Assembly: GCF_036565765.1 (NCBI RefSeq)
Contig: NZ_DATCXP010000004.1
DNA length: 5,929 nucleotides
DNA from: Terrimesophilobacter sp036565765
Lineage (GTDB): Bacteria > Actinomycetota > Actinomycetes > Actinomycetales > Microbacteriaceae
Direction: 5' to 3' (one strand)
Shown: positions 1 to 5,484 of the stretch, piece after piece
Layout of the letters: the number at the start of each line of letters is the position of its first letter
How positions within the stretch are numbered: position 1 is the stretch's first letter
The notes under the pieces: model-generated
The model's database searches: none
What the model saw: only the letters and a program-made list of their open reading frames with translations
What the model was told of the DNA's origin: nothing
Position numbers and translations under genes: made by a program

Positions 1-177
1 GGCGAGCGCGACCGCGAGGCCGATCGTGTCGGAGAACATGTGACCGGCATCCGCCAGCAGCGCGAGCGAGCCGGTGAACAGAGCACCGAGAACCTCGACG
101 ACGAGCACAGCCCCGACGATGCCGAGCACGATCGACAGGCGGGTGCGGTTCGCACTCAGGTGGTGGTGATGGCTCAC
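1..177 (-). CDS. Cation diffusion facilitator (CDF) metal exporter, 5' part only
   Basis: This is the N-terminal 59 codons of a gene that leaves the window at its left edge. CDF proteins of the CzcD/ZitB type exchange Zn2+, Co2+ or related divalent cations for protons across the inner membrane. The visible protein has a short His-rich start (SHHHHLS, residues 2-8), a first transmembrane segment at about 15-35, and then the family signature SLALLADAGHMFSD at about 38-51. In this family that signature opens the second helix and carries the Asp/His residues of the metal path. GTG at 177 is the only possible start in frame because a TGA lies two codons upstream. A usual ribosome binding site is absent: AAGG directly abuts the GTG. 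The family is confident; the metal specificity cannot be told from this fragment. Confidence 0.9.
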   Translation of the reverse strand, partial: MSHHHHLSANRTRLSIVLGIVGAVLVVEVLGALFTGSLALLADAGHMFSDTIGLAVALA

Positions 178-183
178 CCTTCA

Positions 184-189
184 ACGGTA
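184..189 (-). promoter_or_regulatory. Candidate -10 box for the CDF gene (leaderless)
   Basis: TACCGT fits the actinobacterial TANNNT -10 pattern and ends exactly six bases before the GTG start at 177. Transcription would then begin on the start codon itself. At the -35 position only a weak match (GTGAAC) is seen. The motif is short, so the call rests on its spacing and on the same arrangement at other genes in this window. Confidence 0.4.
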
Positions 190-216
190 CGGCAACACAG
201 CGGGCGGTTCACTGAG

Positions 217-238
217 GCGGTCGCGATCGAGCGACCGC
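217..238. repeat. Perfect 8-bp inverted repeat upstream of the CDF gene
   Basis: GCGGTCGC (217-224) and GCGACCGC (231-238) form a perfect stem around a six-base loop, about 40 bases upstream of the CDF start and 100 bases past the rdgB stop. No U-rich tract follows on either strand. It could be an operator for a metal-responsive repressor just upstream of the CDF promoter, or a second terminator stem behind rdgB. The sequence does not decide between these. Confidence 0.45.
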
Positions 239-285
239 GTCATGGGGATCGGCGTATCGAATCTCTGCGTAACTGCCGAAGGGGG

Positions 286-335
286 GTCGATCGGACGAGT
301 GATGGCGCCGAGGCGTACCGCTTCGTCCGGTCGAC
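286..335 (-). terminator. Long stem-loop directly after rdgB, probable operon end
   Basis: The arms 286-298 and 323-335 are complementary over 13 bases with one mismatch, around a 24-base loop. The structure begins only two bases past the rdgB stop codon (338-340). On the minus-strand transcript the mismatch is A-C; on a plus-strand transcript it would be a G-U wobble. No poly-U tract follows, so it is not a classical intrinsic terminator. Its placement at the end of the murI-rph-rdgB operon still suggests transcript termination or 3'-end stabilisation. Confidence 0.5.
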
Positions 336-337
336 GA

Positions 338-946
338 TCATTCGCTGTGAAGGCCAGGAACGATTGTCGATCTCGACAGTCGCGCGCGCACGACGGGAAT
401 GAGCTGGGCGAAGGCTCGGCTGCGGTGGCTGATCGCGTTCTTCTCGTCGGCGGTGAGCTCTGCGGAGGCGACGTCATACCCGTCGGGGCGGAAGATCGGG
501 TCATAGCCGAACCCGTGGCTGCCGGTGGGCTCGTGCAGCACGGTGCCGGTCCACACGCCGAGTTCGACGTGTTCGAAGTCCTCGGCGACGAAGGCGGCCG
601 CACAGCAGAAGTCGGCGCGACGATCCTGTTCGTCACCCAGCTCGGCAAGCAGATGGGCGACATTGTCGGCGTCGACGCGCGTTCCCGCGTACCGCGCCGA
701 GTGGATGCCCGGGGCGCCGCCCAGTGCGACGACGCAGATGCCGGAATCGTCAGCGATCGTCGGCAGGCCGGTGTGCGCGAAGGCAGCCCGCGCCTTGATG
801 AGCGCGTTCTCCTGGAACGTCTCCCCGTCCTCGACCGGCTCCGGGCCGTCGTAGCCGACGAGGTCGATCCCGTCCAGGCGGGGGCCGAGGATGCGTCGCA
901 GCTCCTCCACCTTGTGGGCGTTGTGCGTGGCGAGGACGAGCTTCAT
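338..946 (-). CDS. rdgB: XTP/dITP (non-canonical purine NTP) pyrophosphatase, RdgB/HAM1 family
   Basis: The enzyme hydrolyses dITP, ITP and XTP to the monophosphate and pyrophosphate in the cytoplasm, keeping deaminated purines out of DNA and RNA. At 202 residues it has the usual family length. The visible motifs are the N-terminal nucleotide-binding ATHNAHKVEEL (6-16), GETFQENALIKA (41-52), the catalytic ADDSG (65-69), FGYDPIF (146-152) and SHR (173-175) near the C-terminus. An in-frame ATG 11 codons upstream (979) would lie inside rph. The ATG at 946 is preferred because family members begin with the K-[LI]-V-L-A-T-x-N strand. It starts 10 bases after the rph stop with only a weak purine run (GACGGG) upstream, so translation coupled to rph is likely. 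It is the last gene of the operon. Confidence 0.97.
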   Translation of the reverse strand: MKLVLATHNAHKVEELRRILGPRLDGIDLVGYDGPEPVEDGETFQENALIKARAAFAHTGLPTIADDSGICVVALGGAPGIHSARYAGTRVDADNVAHLLAELGDEQDRRADFCCAAAFVAEDFEHVELGVWTGTVLHEPTGSHGFGYDPIFRPDGYDVASAELTADEKNAISHRSRAFAQLIPVVRARLSRSTIVPGLHSE

Positions 947-956
947 GCGTGACCCG

Positions 957-1703
957 TCAAGCGTCCGGTGCCGAAGCATGCAGGGCCGACGACTGCATCC
1001 CGGTCAGTGTCGCCGTGCCGCCGAGCGCGAGATCGAGCAGAGCATCGAGCTCCTTGCGGTCGAACGGGGCGCCCTCAGCAGTTCCCTGCACTTCGACGAA
1101 CAGGCCGCGCCCGGTGACCACGACATTCATGTCGGTCTCTGCCCGGACATCCTCGGTGTATGCCAGATCGAGCATAGGAATGCCGTCGATGATCCCGACG
1201 CTCACGGCCGCGACGCTGTCGATGAGCGGCTTCGAGTTCTTGCCGATGAAGTGCTTCGACCGGCCCCACTCGAGTGCGTCGGCGAGCGCGACATAGGCGC
1301 CTGTGATCGCCGCGGTGCGGGTGCCCCCGTCCGCCTGCAGCACGTCGCAGTCGATCACGATCGTGTTCTCGCCGAGCGCCTTCATGTCGACGACGGCGCG
1401 CAAGGACCGCCCGATCAGGCGCGAGATCTCATGAGTCCTGCCGCCGATGCGGCCCTTCACCGACTCGCGGTCCATGCGCTCGTTCGTGGAGCGCGGCAGC
1501 ATCGAGTACTCCGCGGTGACCCAGCCCTTGCCTTTCCCGGCCATCCAGCGCGGAACGCCGTTCGTGAAGGATGCCGTGCAGAGCACCTTCGTGCGGCCGA
1601 AAGATATGAGCGCGCTTCCCTCCGCCTGTTCGCTCCAGCCACGCTCGATCGTGACGTCGCGGAGCTGGTCTGCGGTACGGCCGTCCTTGCGGATGTCGGT
1701 CAT
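957..1703 (-). CDS. rph: RNase PH, phosphorolytic 3'-5' exoribonuclease
   Basis: RNase PH trims tRNA precursors (and other structured RNA) from the 3' end, using inorganic phosphate and releasing nucleoside diphosphates; the family forms a hexameric ring. The protein is 248 residues, full length for the family. Visible motifs are RKDGRTADQLR near the N-terminus (5-15), GRIGGRTHEISRLIGRSLRA (84-103), the phosphate-binding GGTRTAAITGAYVAL (126-140, with R129), and the metal-binding aspartates D179 and D185 in MLDLAYTEDVRAETD, matching D180 and D186 of the E. coli enzyme. ATG at 1703 overlaps the murI stop by one base (TGATG). AGAGGAA lies about 9-15 bases upstream inside murI, so translation is probably coupled. 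The murI-rph-rdgB association recurs in Gram-positive genomes. Confidence 0.98.
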   Translation of the reverse strand: MTDIRKDGRTADQLRDVTIERGWSEQAEGSALISFGRTKVLCTASFTNGVPRWMAGKGKGWVTAEYSMLPRSTNERMDRESVKGRIGGRTHEISRLIGRSLRAVVDMKALGENTIVIDCDVLQADGGTRTAAITGAYVALADALEWGRSKHFIGKNSKPLIDSVAAVSVGIIDGIPMLDLAYTEDVRAETDMNVVVTGRGLFVEVQGTAEGAPFDRKELDALLDLALGGTATLTGMQSSALHASAPDA

Positions 1704-2542
1704 CAGGCGGGTTCCTCTGCACTCGTGGGAAATCCGGTCTCCACCAATTGCACGGCGGAGACCTCCGGGCCCAGGAACCTCCTGGCCAGGGTCGTGAACT
1801 CTGTCTTGCTGTCGCCGGTCGCCTCGAAGCGGTAGCTCGGCGGTTCTGGCGACTGGCGCAGCAGCTCGTGCTTCACGAGCATCCGGAACACGTCGTACGC
1901 GGTCTCCTCTGCACTCGAGACGAGCTTGACGTTGCTGCCCATGACGAACTGGATCGCCGCCGACATGAGCGGGTAGTGGGTGCAGCCGAGCACGAGGGTG
2001 TCGATCCCGGCGGACTTGAGCGGGGCGAGGTAGTGCTCGGCGACCCGGAACAGCTCGGGGCTGGAGGTCACCCCTGCCTCGACGAATTCGACGAACCGCG
2101 GGCAGGGCTCGCCGAACACCTCGATCTCGGATGCCGCGGCGAACGCATCCTCGTAGGCCTTCGACTTGATCGTCCCGACGGTTCCGATCACACCGACCCG
2201 GTTATTGCGGGTCTGGCGCACAGCGGCGCGGACGGCCGGCTGGATGACTTCGACCACCGGGATGCCGTACCCATCGGTGAAGCGCTCGCGCGCATCGCGC
2301 AGCATGGCCGCGCTGGCAGTGTTGCATGCGATCACGAGGAGTTTCACGCCCTGGGCGACCAGATCATCCATCACAGCCAGGGCATACTCGCGCACCTGTG
2401 CGATGGGCTTCGGGCCATATGGCGAGTGCGCAGTGTCGCCGACGTAGACGATCGACTCGTTCGGCAGCTGGTCGATGATCGCGCGAGCCACCGTGAGCCC
2501 GCCGACGCCGGAGTCGAAAATCCCAATCGGTGCGTCGGTCAC
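1703..2542 (-). CDS. murI: Glutamate racemase
   Basis: This cofactor-independent racemase converts L-glutamate to D-glutamate, the second amino acid of the peptidoglycan stem peptide. The 279 residues include the N-terminal GIFDSGVGGLTV (7-18, catalytic-region D10 and S11), VGDTAHSPYG (34-43), the first catalytic cysteine C73 in ACNTASA, and the second catalytic cysteine C187 with H189 in GCTHYP. Both acid/base cysteines are therefore present and the enzyme should be active. The open frame extends upstream to 2623, but the GTG at 2542 is chosen because the conserved core starts five residues later and a longer form would overlap the divergent pncB start. No clear ribosome binding site precedes the GTG, while a TAAACT box is 8 bases away. 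It is the first gene of the operon with rph and rdgB. Confidence 0.97.
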   Translation of the reverse strand: MTDAPIGIFDSGVGGLTVARAIIDQLPNESIVYVGDTAHSPYGPKPIAQVREYALAVMDDLVAQGVKLLVIACNTASAAMLRDARERFTDGYGIPVVEVIQPAVRAAVRQTRNNRVGVIGTVGTIKSKAYEDAFAAASEIEVFGEPCPRFVEFVEAGVTSSPELFRVAEHYLAPLKSAGIDTLVLGCTHYPLMSAAIQFVMGSNVKLVSSAEETAYDVFRMLVKHELLRQSPEPPSYRFEATGDSKTEFTTLARRFLGPEVSAVQLVETGFPTSAEEPA

Positions 2543-2550
2543 GGTATCCG

Positions 2551-2556
2551 AGTTTA
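2551..2556 (-). promoter_or_regulatory. Candidate -10 box for the murI-rph-rdgB operon
   Basis: TAAACT fits TANNNT and ends eight bases before the murI GTG at 2542, giving a 5' leader of zero to about two bases. No convincing -35 hexamer is visible. It is back to back with the pncB promoter in a 61-bp intergenic region. Confidence 0.5.
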
Positions 2557-2573
2557 GCGAACCCAGGGACGAT

Positions 2574-2587
2574 CCGGCGTCTGCCGG
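2574..2587. repeat. Small inverted repeat between the murI and pncB promoters
   Basis: CCGGC (2574-2578) and GCCGG (2583-2587) flank a four-base centre. The repeat sits in the -18 to -31 zone of pncB and upstream of the murI -10 box, where a repressor could affect both genes. The arms are short and such GC words occur by chance at this base composition, so it is only a candidate operator. Confidence 0.25.
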
Positions 2588-2591
2588 TCGG

Positions 2592-2597
2592 TAGGCT
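2592..2597 (+). promoter_or_regulatory. Candidate -10 box for pncB (leaderless)
   Basis: TAGGCT fits TANNNT and ends exactly six bases before the GTG at 2604, the normal distance from -10 box to transcription start. The mRNA would begin with the start codon. The -35 region (around 2569-2574) shows no TTGACA-like hexamer. No Shine-Dalgarno sequence precedes the GTG, which agrees with leaderless translation. Confidence 0.5.
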
Positions 2598-2603
2598 TTC
2601 CGT

Positions 2604-3908
2604 GTGACCAGCGCCCTCCTCACTGACCGCTACGAACTCACGATGGTCGATGCGGCCATGAAGGCAGGGACCGCCGGTCGCCGATCCGTCTTCGAAGTCT
2701 TCGCGCGCCATCTGCCGAGCGGCCGCCGCTACGGTGTCGTCGCCGGGACCGGCCGGCTCCTCGAGCAGATCGCCGACTTTCGCTTCGGCCCCGACGAGAT
2801 CGCCTGGCTCGGCGAGAACGAGGTCGTGGATGCCGAGACGCTCGACTGGCTCGCCGACTATCGCTTCGGCGGGAACGTGTGGGGCTATGCGGAGGGAGAG
2901 CTGTACTTCCCCGGCTCGCCCGTGCTGATCGTCGAGGGTACGTTCGCGGAGGCCGTCATGCTCGAGACGCTCGCCCTGAGCGTGCTGAACTACGACTCGG
3001 CCGTCGCGAGCGCTGCTGCCCGAATGGTGAGCGCTGCGGACGGCCGTCCTCTCGCCGAGATGGGCTCCCGTCGCGCAACGGAGCGCGGCGCGGTCGCTGC
3101 GGCCCGCGCGGCCTACATCGCCGGTTTCAGCGCGACGAGCAACCTCGAGGCCGGGCGCAGTTGGGGCATCCCGACCATGGGGACGGCGGCGCACTCGTTC
3201 ACCCTGCTGCACGACACGGAGGAGGACGCCTTCCGCGCCCAGGTCGCCGCGCTCGGACCGGACACGACGCTTCTCGTGGACACCTACGACGTGACGGCCG
3301 CCGTCGACCTCGCCGTACGTGTCGCAGGAACCGAGCTCGGCGCGGTGCGCATCGACAGCGGTGACCTCCCTGGACAGGCGGCCGCCGTGCGCAAGCAGCT
3401 CGACGGCCTCGGCGCCGTGAACACGAAGATCACCGTCACCAGCGACCTCGACGAGTACGCGATTGCGGCGCTGCGCATCGCGCCGGTCGACTCCTACGGC
3501 GTCGGCACCTCGGTCGTGACCGGGTCGGGCGCACCGACCGCTGGGATGGTCTACAAGCTGGTCGCGCACGTCGACGACGACGGGAAGTGGATCCCGGTTG
3601 CGAAGACGTCCACGGCCAAGAAGTCGATCGGCGGGCGCAAGTACCCGGTGCGACTGCTGAACGGATCGGGGCTTGCGACCACCGAGGTCCTGCACGTCGA
3701 GAACGGGCCGTCCGACGAGGCGAGGCCGGATGCCGGCCGCCCGCTGCTGGTACCTCTCATCACCGGCGGCGAAGCCGACCGGCGCTATCTCGGAGCTGCC
3801 GGCACCGCCCTCGCCCGCGAGCACTGTGCCGCCGCGATCGCCGAGCTTCCCCTCGACGCGTTCCGTCTCGCGCGTGGCGAGCCGGTCATCCCCACCGTCT
3901 ACGAGTAG
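2604..3908 (+). CDS. pncB: Nicotinate phosphoribosyltransferase
   Basis: The enzyme joins nicotinate and PRPP, with ATP hydrolysis, to give nicotinate mononucleotide, the committed step of the Preiss-Handler NAD salvage route. At 434 residues it is full length and close in size to the actinobacterial PncB enzymes. Visible features are the N-terminal LLTDRYELTM (5-14), FEVFARHLPSGRRYGVVAG (30-48), the active-site MGTAAHSF (192-199), whose H197 is at the position of the histidine phosphorylated in the ATP-coupled reaction, LLVDTYD (223-229), RIDSGDL (249-255) at the phosphoribosyl site, and GVGTSVVTGSGAP (299-311). GTG at 2604 is the start because the family motif begins four residues later. 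It diverges from murI and converges with the nuclease gene. In Mycobacterium tuberculosis pncB1, murI, rph and an rdgB homologue also lie within one chromosomal neighbourhood, so this block is probably ancestral. Confidence 0.97.
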   Translation: MTSALLTDRYELTMVDAAMKAGTAGRRSVFEVFARHLPSGRRYGVVAGTGRLLEQIADFRFGPDEIAWLGENEVVDAETLDWLADYRFGGNVWGYAEGELYFPGSPVLIVEGTFAEAVMLETLALSVLNYDSAVASAAARMVSAADGRPLAEMGSRRATERGAVAAARAAYIAGFSATSNLEAGRSWGIPTMGTAAHSFTLLHDTEEDAFRAQVAALGPDTTLLVDTYDVTAAVDLAVRVAGTELGAVRIDSGDLPGQAAAVRKQLDGLGAVNTKITVTSDLDEYAIAALRIAPVDSYGVGTSVVTGSGAPTAGMVYKLVAHVDDDGKWIPVAKTSTAKKSIGGRKYPVRLLNGSGLATTEVLHVENGPSDEARPDAGRPLLVPLITGGEADRRYLGAAGTALAREHCAAAIAELPLDAFRLARGEPVIPTVYE

Positions 3909-3934
3909 GTCGCGCAGTCGCCTGCCGGCCGCCG

Positions 3935-3994
3935 CGAATTGCGCCACATCGCGGATGTCAGCGTCTCGCACCTGCAACCTGGCGCAACTGGCGA
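3935..3994. repeat. 60-bp flanking repeat, left copy (R1)
   Basis: It matches 5054-5113 at 56 of 60 positions without gaps, in direct orientation and offset by 1119 bases. It is an interrupted palindrome: AATTGCGCCA (3937-3946) against TGGCGCAACT (3980-3989), nine of ten pairs. The right part also holds two near-tandem words, GCAACCTGGC and GCAACTGGC. It begins 26 bases past the pncB stop and covers the last 11-12 codons and the TGA of the nuclease gene. It therefore lies at the convergent junction, where its stem could act as a terminator for both genes. Confidence 0.85.
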
Positions 3995-5010
3995 CGTCCT
4001 GGGTTCCATCCGCGTGACGTGAGACGGCGCCAGACGCGCGCCATGAACGGATTCGGATCCTCGAAGACGTCATCTGCGCTGGCCTGAAGTGCAGACCAAT
4101 CGCCATCCGAGTACTCCTCGATCCGCGTGATATCAGCGCGGAAGGTCGTCCTCGAGCGGTGACCATCACCTTGATACTCGACCAGAACGCGATGCTCGGG
4201 CCAGCACAGATCAGGCATCGCGAGCAGATGCCCACCCGGGTCGTACACGCGGCGATTCGGCACCGGCTCCGGCAACCCGGCGCGCACCAGCAGGACTCGC
4301 AGAAGTGACTCCGGCCGCGACATGGAGCCGACCCGAATACGATCGATCGCAGCCGACATCGGCTTGGCGCCCCGGCATCCGCTGTGCACTCGGAGCATCT
4401 CCCTCAGGCTGTCGACCGTGCTCAGCGGGCCAGTCTTCCGGATGTCGGGGTTGACGATACCGCCGACGATGGCGTCGCCGAGTGCCACGAGGTCATCCAC
4501 GTCGAGGGCGTCGGCCAGTTGCGCCCACACGAACTCGGGTGCAGCGGTCGGAAAGCCGAAGAGCTCGTACGTCTCCTCGTCGCGCAGCACCAATTCGCGC
4601 CGCGACCATCGCTCCGGGGCCAATCGGTGCCCTGCGACTCCAGTCCCATACGGAGCGCGCGCCGGAGCCATCGCCGAGACGTGCACGGGGCCAGCGCGCG
4701 CGACATATTGCGGGAGCGGCAGTCCGTAGAGTTCGGCCGCGGTCGCGTGACTGAAGCAGTGCGCTGGATTCATGCGCTCCTGATAGGCACGGCAAAGCCA
4801 GCGCAGATCGCGAGGTTCTCTGATCACCTGGAAAACCGCATGGAACGGATGATCGAGGTCTGCTGCTCGCAGACGGCCGGGGGTAACTCCATTCTCCAGC
4901 GCAGCGCGCGCGGAGAACGGCAGAACGCGGAACGGTTCCGGCAGCTCAACGCGTCGATTCACGCAAGCAGGATGCCGCATCCGGAGAGCAGTGCGTCTCG
5001 AGTTGTCCAC
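3958..5010 (-). CDS. Predicted DNA-binding PD-(D/E)XK nuclease (AbiEi-like N-terminus, DUF559/Vsr-like C-terminus)
   Basis: The 350-residue protein resembles a type common in Actinobacteria. An N-terminal helix-turn-helix-like part at about 25-65 (FSARAALENGVTPGRLRAADL, then HPFHAVF) recalls AbiEi-type winged helices. The middle (80-200) contains FSHATAAELYGLPLP. The C-terminal nuclease-like part (about 230-335) has SRPES with E234, AGLPEPVPNRRVYD, MPDL with D267, and VEYQGDGHR with E278 and Q280, which is the D-(X)n-E-X-Q pattern of DUF559/Vsr-type folds. The key acidic residues are present, so activity is plausible. GTG at 5010 is the farthest start that keeps the frame; ATG at 4980 is an alternative that leaves the domains intact. 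Neither has a good ribosome binding site. The last 11-12 residues and the stop come from repeat R1. No toxin or methylase partner is adjacent. Function is unknown: defence, repair or repeat mobility are all possible. Confidence 0.8.
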   Translation of the reverse strand: MDNSRRTALRMRHPACVNRRVELPEPFRVLPFSARAALENGVTPGRLRAADLDHPFHAVFQVIREPRDLRWLCRAYQERMNPAHCFSHATAAELYGLPLPQYVARAGPVHVSAMAPARAPYGTGVAGHRLAPERWSRRELVLRDEETYELFGFPTAAPEFVWAQLADALDVDDLVALGDAIVGGIVNPDIRKTGPLSTVDSLREMLRVHSGCRGAKPMSAAIDRIRVGSMSRPESLLRVLLVRAGLPEPVPNRRVYDPGGHLLAMPDLCWPEHRVLVEYQGDGHRSRTTFRADITRIEEYSDGDWSALQASADDVFEDPNPFMARVWRRLTSRGWNPGRRQLRQVAGARR

Positions 5011-5053
5011 AACCCGCGCGCCGGCAACTCTCCCTGGTCGCGCCAGATCGTGA

Positions 5054-5113
5054 CGAGTTGCGCCACATCGCGGATGTCAGCGTCGCGCACCGGCAACATG
5101 GCGCAACTGGCGA
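5054..5113. repeat. 60-bp flanking repeat, right copy (R2)
   Basis: This copy matches R1 (3935-3994) with four substitutions, at 5057, 5085, 5092 and 5098. Its palindrome is perfect: AGTTGCGCCA (5056-5065) and TGGCGCAACT (5099-5108) around a 33-base centre. It lies 44 bases upstream of the nuclease gene's GTG and 58 bases past the DUF3039 stop. Read in the nuclease frame it encodes QLRHVAGARR followed by a TGA, nearly the same as the C-terminus of the nuclease. Confidence 0.85.
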
Positions 5114-5170
5114 ACGCGTCGAGGCGCGAGCCGAGTCGCAGAGGCAGCGCAACCTGGTGAACCGAACGCC

Positions 5171-5437
5171 CTACTTCTTCATCTTCTCGTAGATCTCTTT
5201 GCAGGTCGGGCAGATCGGGAACTTCTCGGGATCACGACCGGGCGTCCACAGCTTGCCGCACAGCGCGCGAACCGGCTTGCCGGTGAGTGCGGACTCCATG
5301 ATCTTGTTCTTCGGCACATAGTGCGAGAACCGCTCGTGGTCGCCCTCCTCGAGCTGCTCCTGGTTCAGGAGCTCCTCGAGCTCGCGGTCGAGCGTCGACG
5401 TTCCGCCGCCCGTGTGATCGGTGTCTGTGCTGCTCAT
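5171..5437 (-). CDS. DUF3039 family small zinc-ribbon-like protein
   Basis: This 88-residue protein matches the actinobacterial DUF3039 family as I recall it, including the core ERFSHYVPKNKIMESALTGKPVRALCGKLWTPGRDPEKFP (35-74). The N-terminal third is acidic and polar (LEELLNQEQLEEGDHE, 20-35) and probably flexible. C60, then C76 and C79 in CPTC, with H34 or H39 as a possible fourth ligand, suggest a structural zinc site. No signal peptide or membrane segment is seen, so it should be cytoplasmic. The biochemical role of the family is not known to me. ATG at 5437 is the start; a TAAGAT box sits six bases upstream, and no Shine-Dalgarno sequence is present. The nuclease gene lies downstream on the same strand after R2. 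Confidence 0.92.
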   Translation of the reverse strand: MSSTDTDHTGGGTSTLDRELEELLNQEQLEEGDHERFSHYVPKNKIMESALTGKPVRALCGKLWTPGRDPEKFPICPTCKEIYEKMKK

Positions 5438-5443
5438 GGGTCA

Positions 5444-5449
5444 ATCTTA
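5444..5449 (-). promoter_or_regulatory. -10 box for the DUF3039 gene (leaderless)
   Basis: TAAGAT fits TANNNT well and is followed by exactly six bases before the ATG at 5437, so the transcript should begin with AUG. A weak -35 candidate, CTGTGA, lies at 5467-5472 with a 17-base spacer. It is the best-looking promoter in the window. Confidence 0.6.
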
Positions 5450-5456
5450 AGGGACG

Positions 5457-5478
5457 CCGCCCTCGATCACAGGGGCGG
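5457..5478 (-). terminator. Weak stem-loop after the membrane protein gene
   Basis: CCGCCC (5457-5462) and GGGCGG (5473-5478) can pair around a ten-base loop, seven bases past the membrane protein stop codon. No U tract follows. It overlaps the -35 region of the DUF3039 promoter, so it may instead be incidental GC pairing. Confidence 0.3.
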
Positions 5479-5484
5479 ATGCGC

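Larger units (their letters stand above)
3935..5113. mobile_element. Candidate repeat-bounded nuclease cassette
   Basis: Two 60-bp direct repeats bracket a single nuclease gene, between housekeeping pncB and the DUF3039 gene. This suggests a unit that moves or is lost by recombination between the repeats. No transposase, integrase or clear target-site duplication is visible next to either repeat, and base composition does not change sharply. The mobile nature is inference; the two repeats and the gene between them are directly seen. Confidence 0.35.

Noticed and set aside
160..171. Four consecutive His codons near the start of the CDF protein, resembling a purification tag.
   Set aside because: His-rich N-termini are natural in CDF metal transporters, and the surrounding sequence is ordinary chromosomal DNA.
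242..2557. Long plus-strand open frames (for example 242-952, 891-1835 and 1748-2557) opposite rdgB, rph and murI.
   Set aside because: The minus-strand proteins carry full family motifs. The plus-strand frames have no recognisable motifs and are typical shadows in GC-rich coding DNA.
2364..4235. A 623-codon open frame on the minus strand across pncB and the start of murI.
   Set aside because: It is antisense to the clearly recognised pncB, and its composition is Arg/Gly/Asp-rich as expected from a high-GC shadow. It also overlaps murI and the nuclease gene on the same strand in another frame.
5003..5011. TTGTCCACA, a perfect DnaA-box-like 9-mer overlapping the nuclease GTG start.
   Set aside because: It is a single copy with no cluster, no AT-rich unwinding region and no dnaA, dnaN or parAB nearby, so there is no case for an origin. 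A regulatory use cannot be excluded.
3935..5113. R1 and R2 as phage or integrative-element attachment sites, or as IS terminal repeats.
   Set aside because: No integrase, transposase or tRNA gene is present. The repeats are direct copies rather than inverted ends, and no target duplication is visible.
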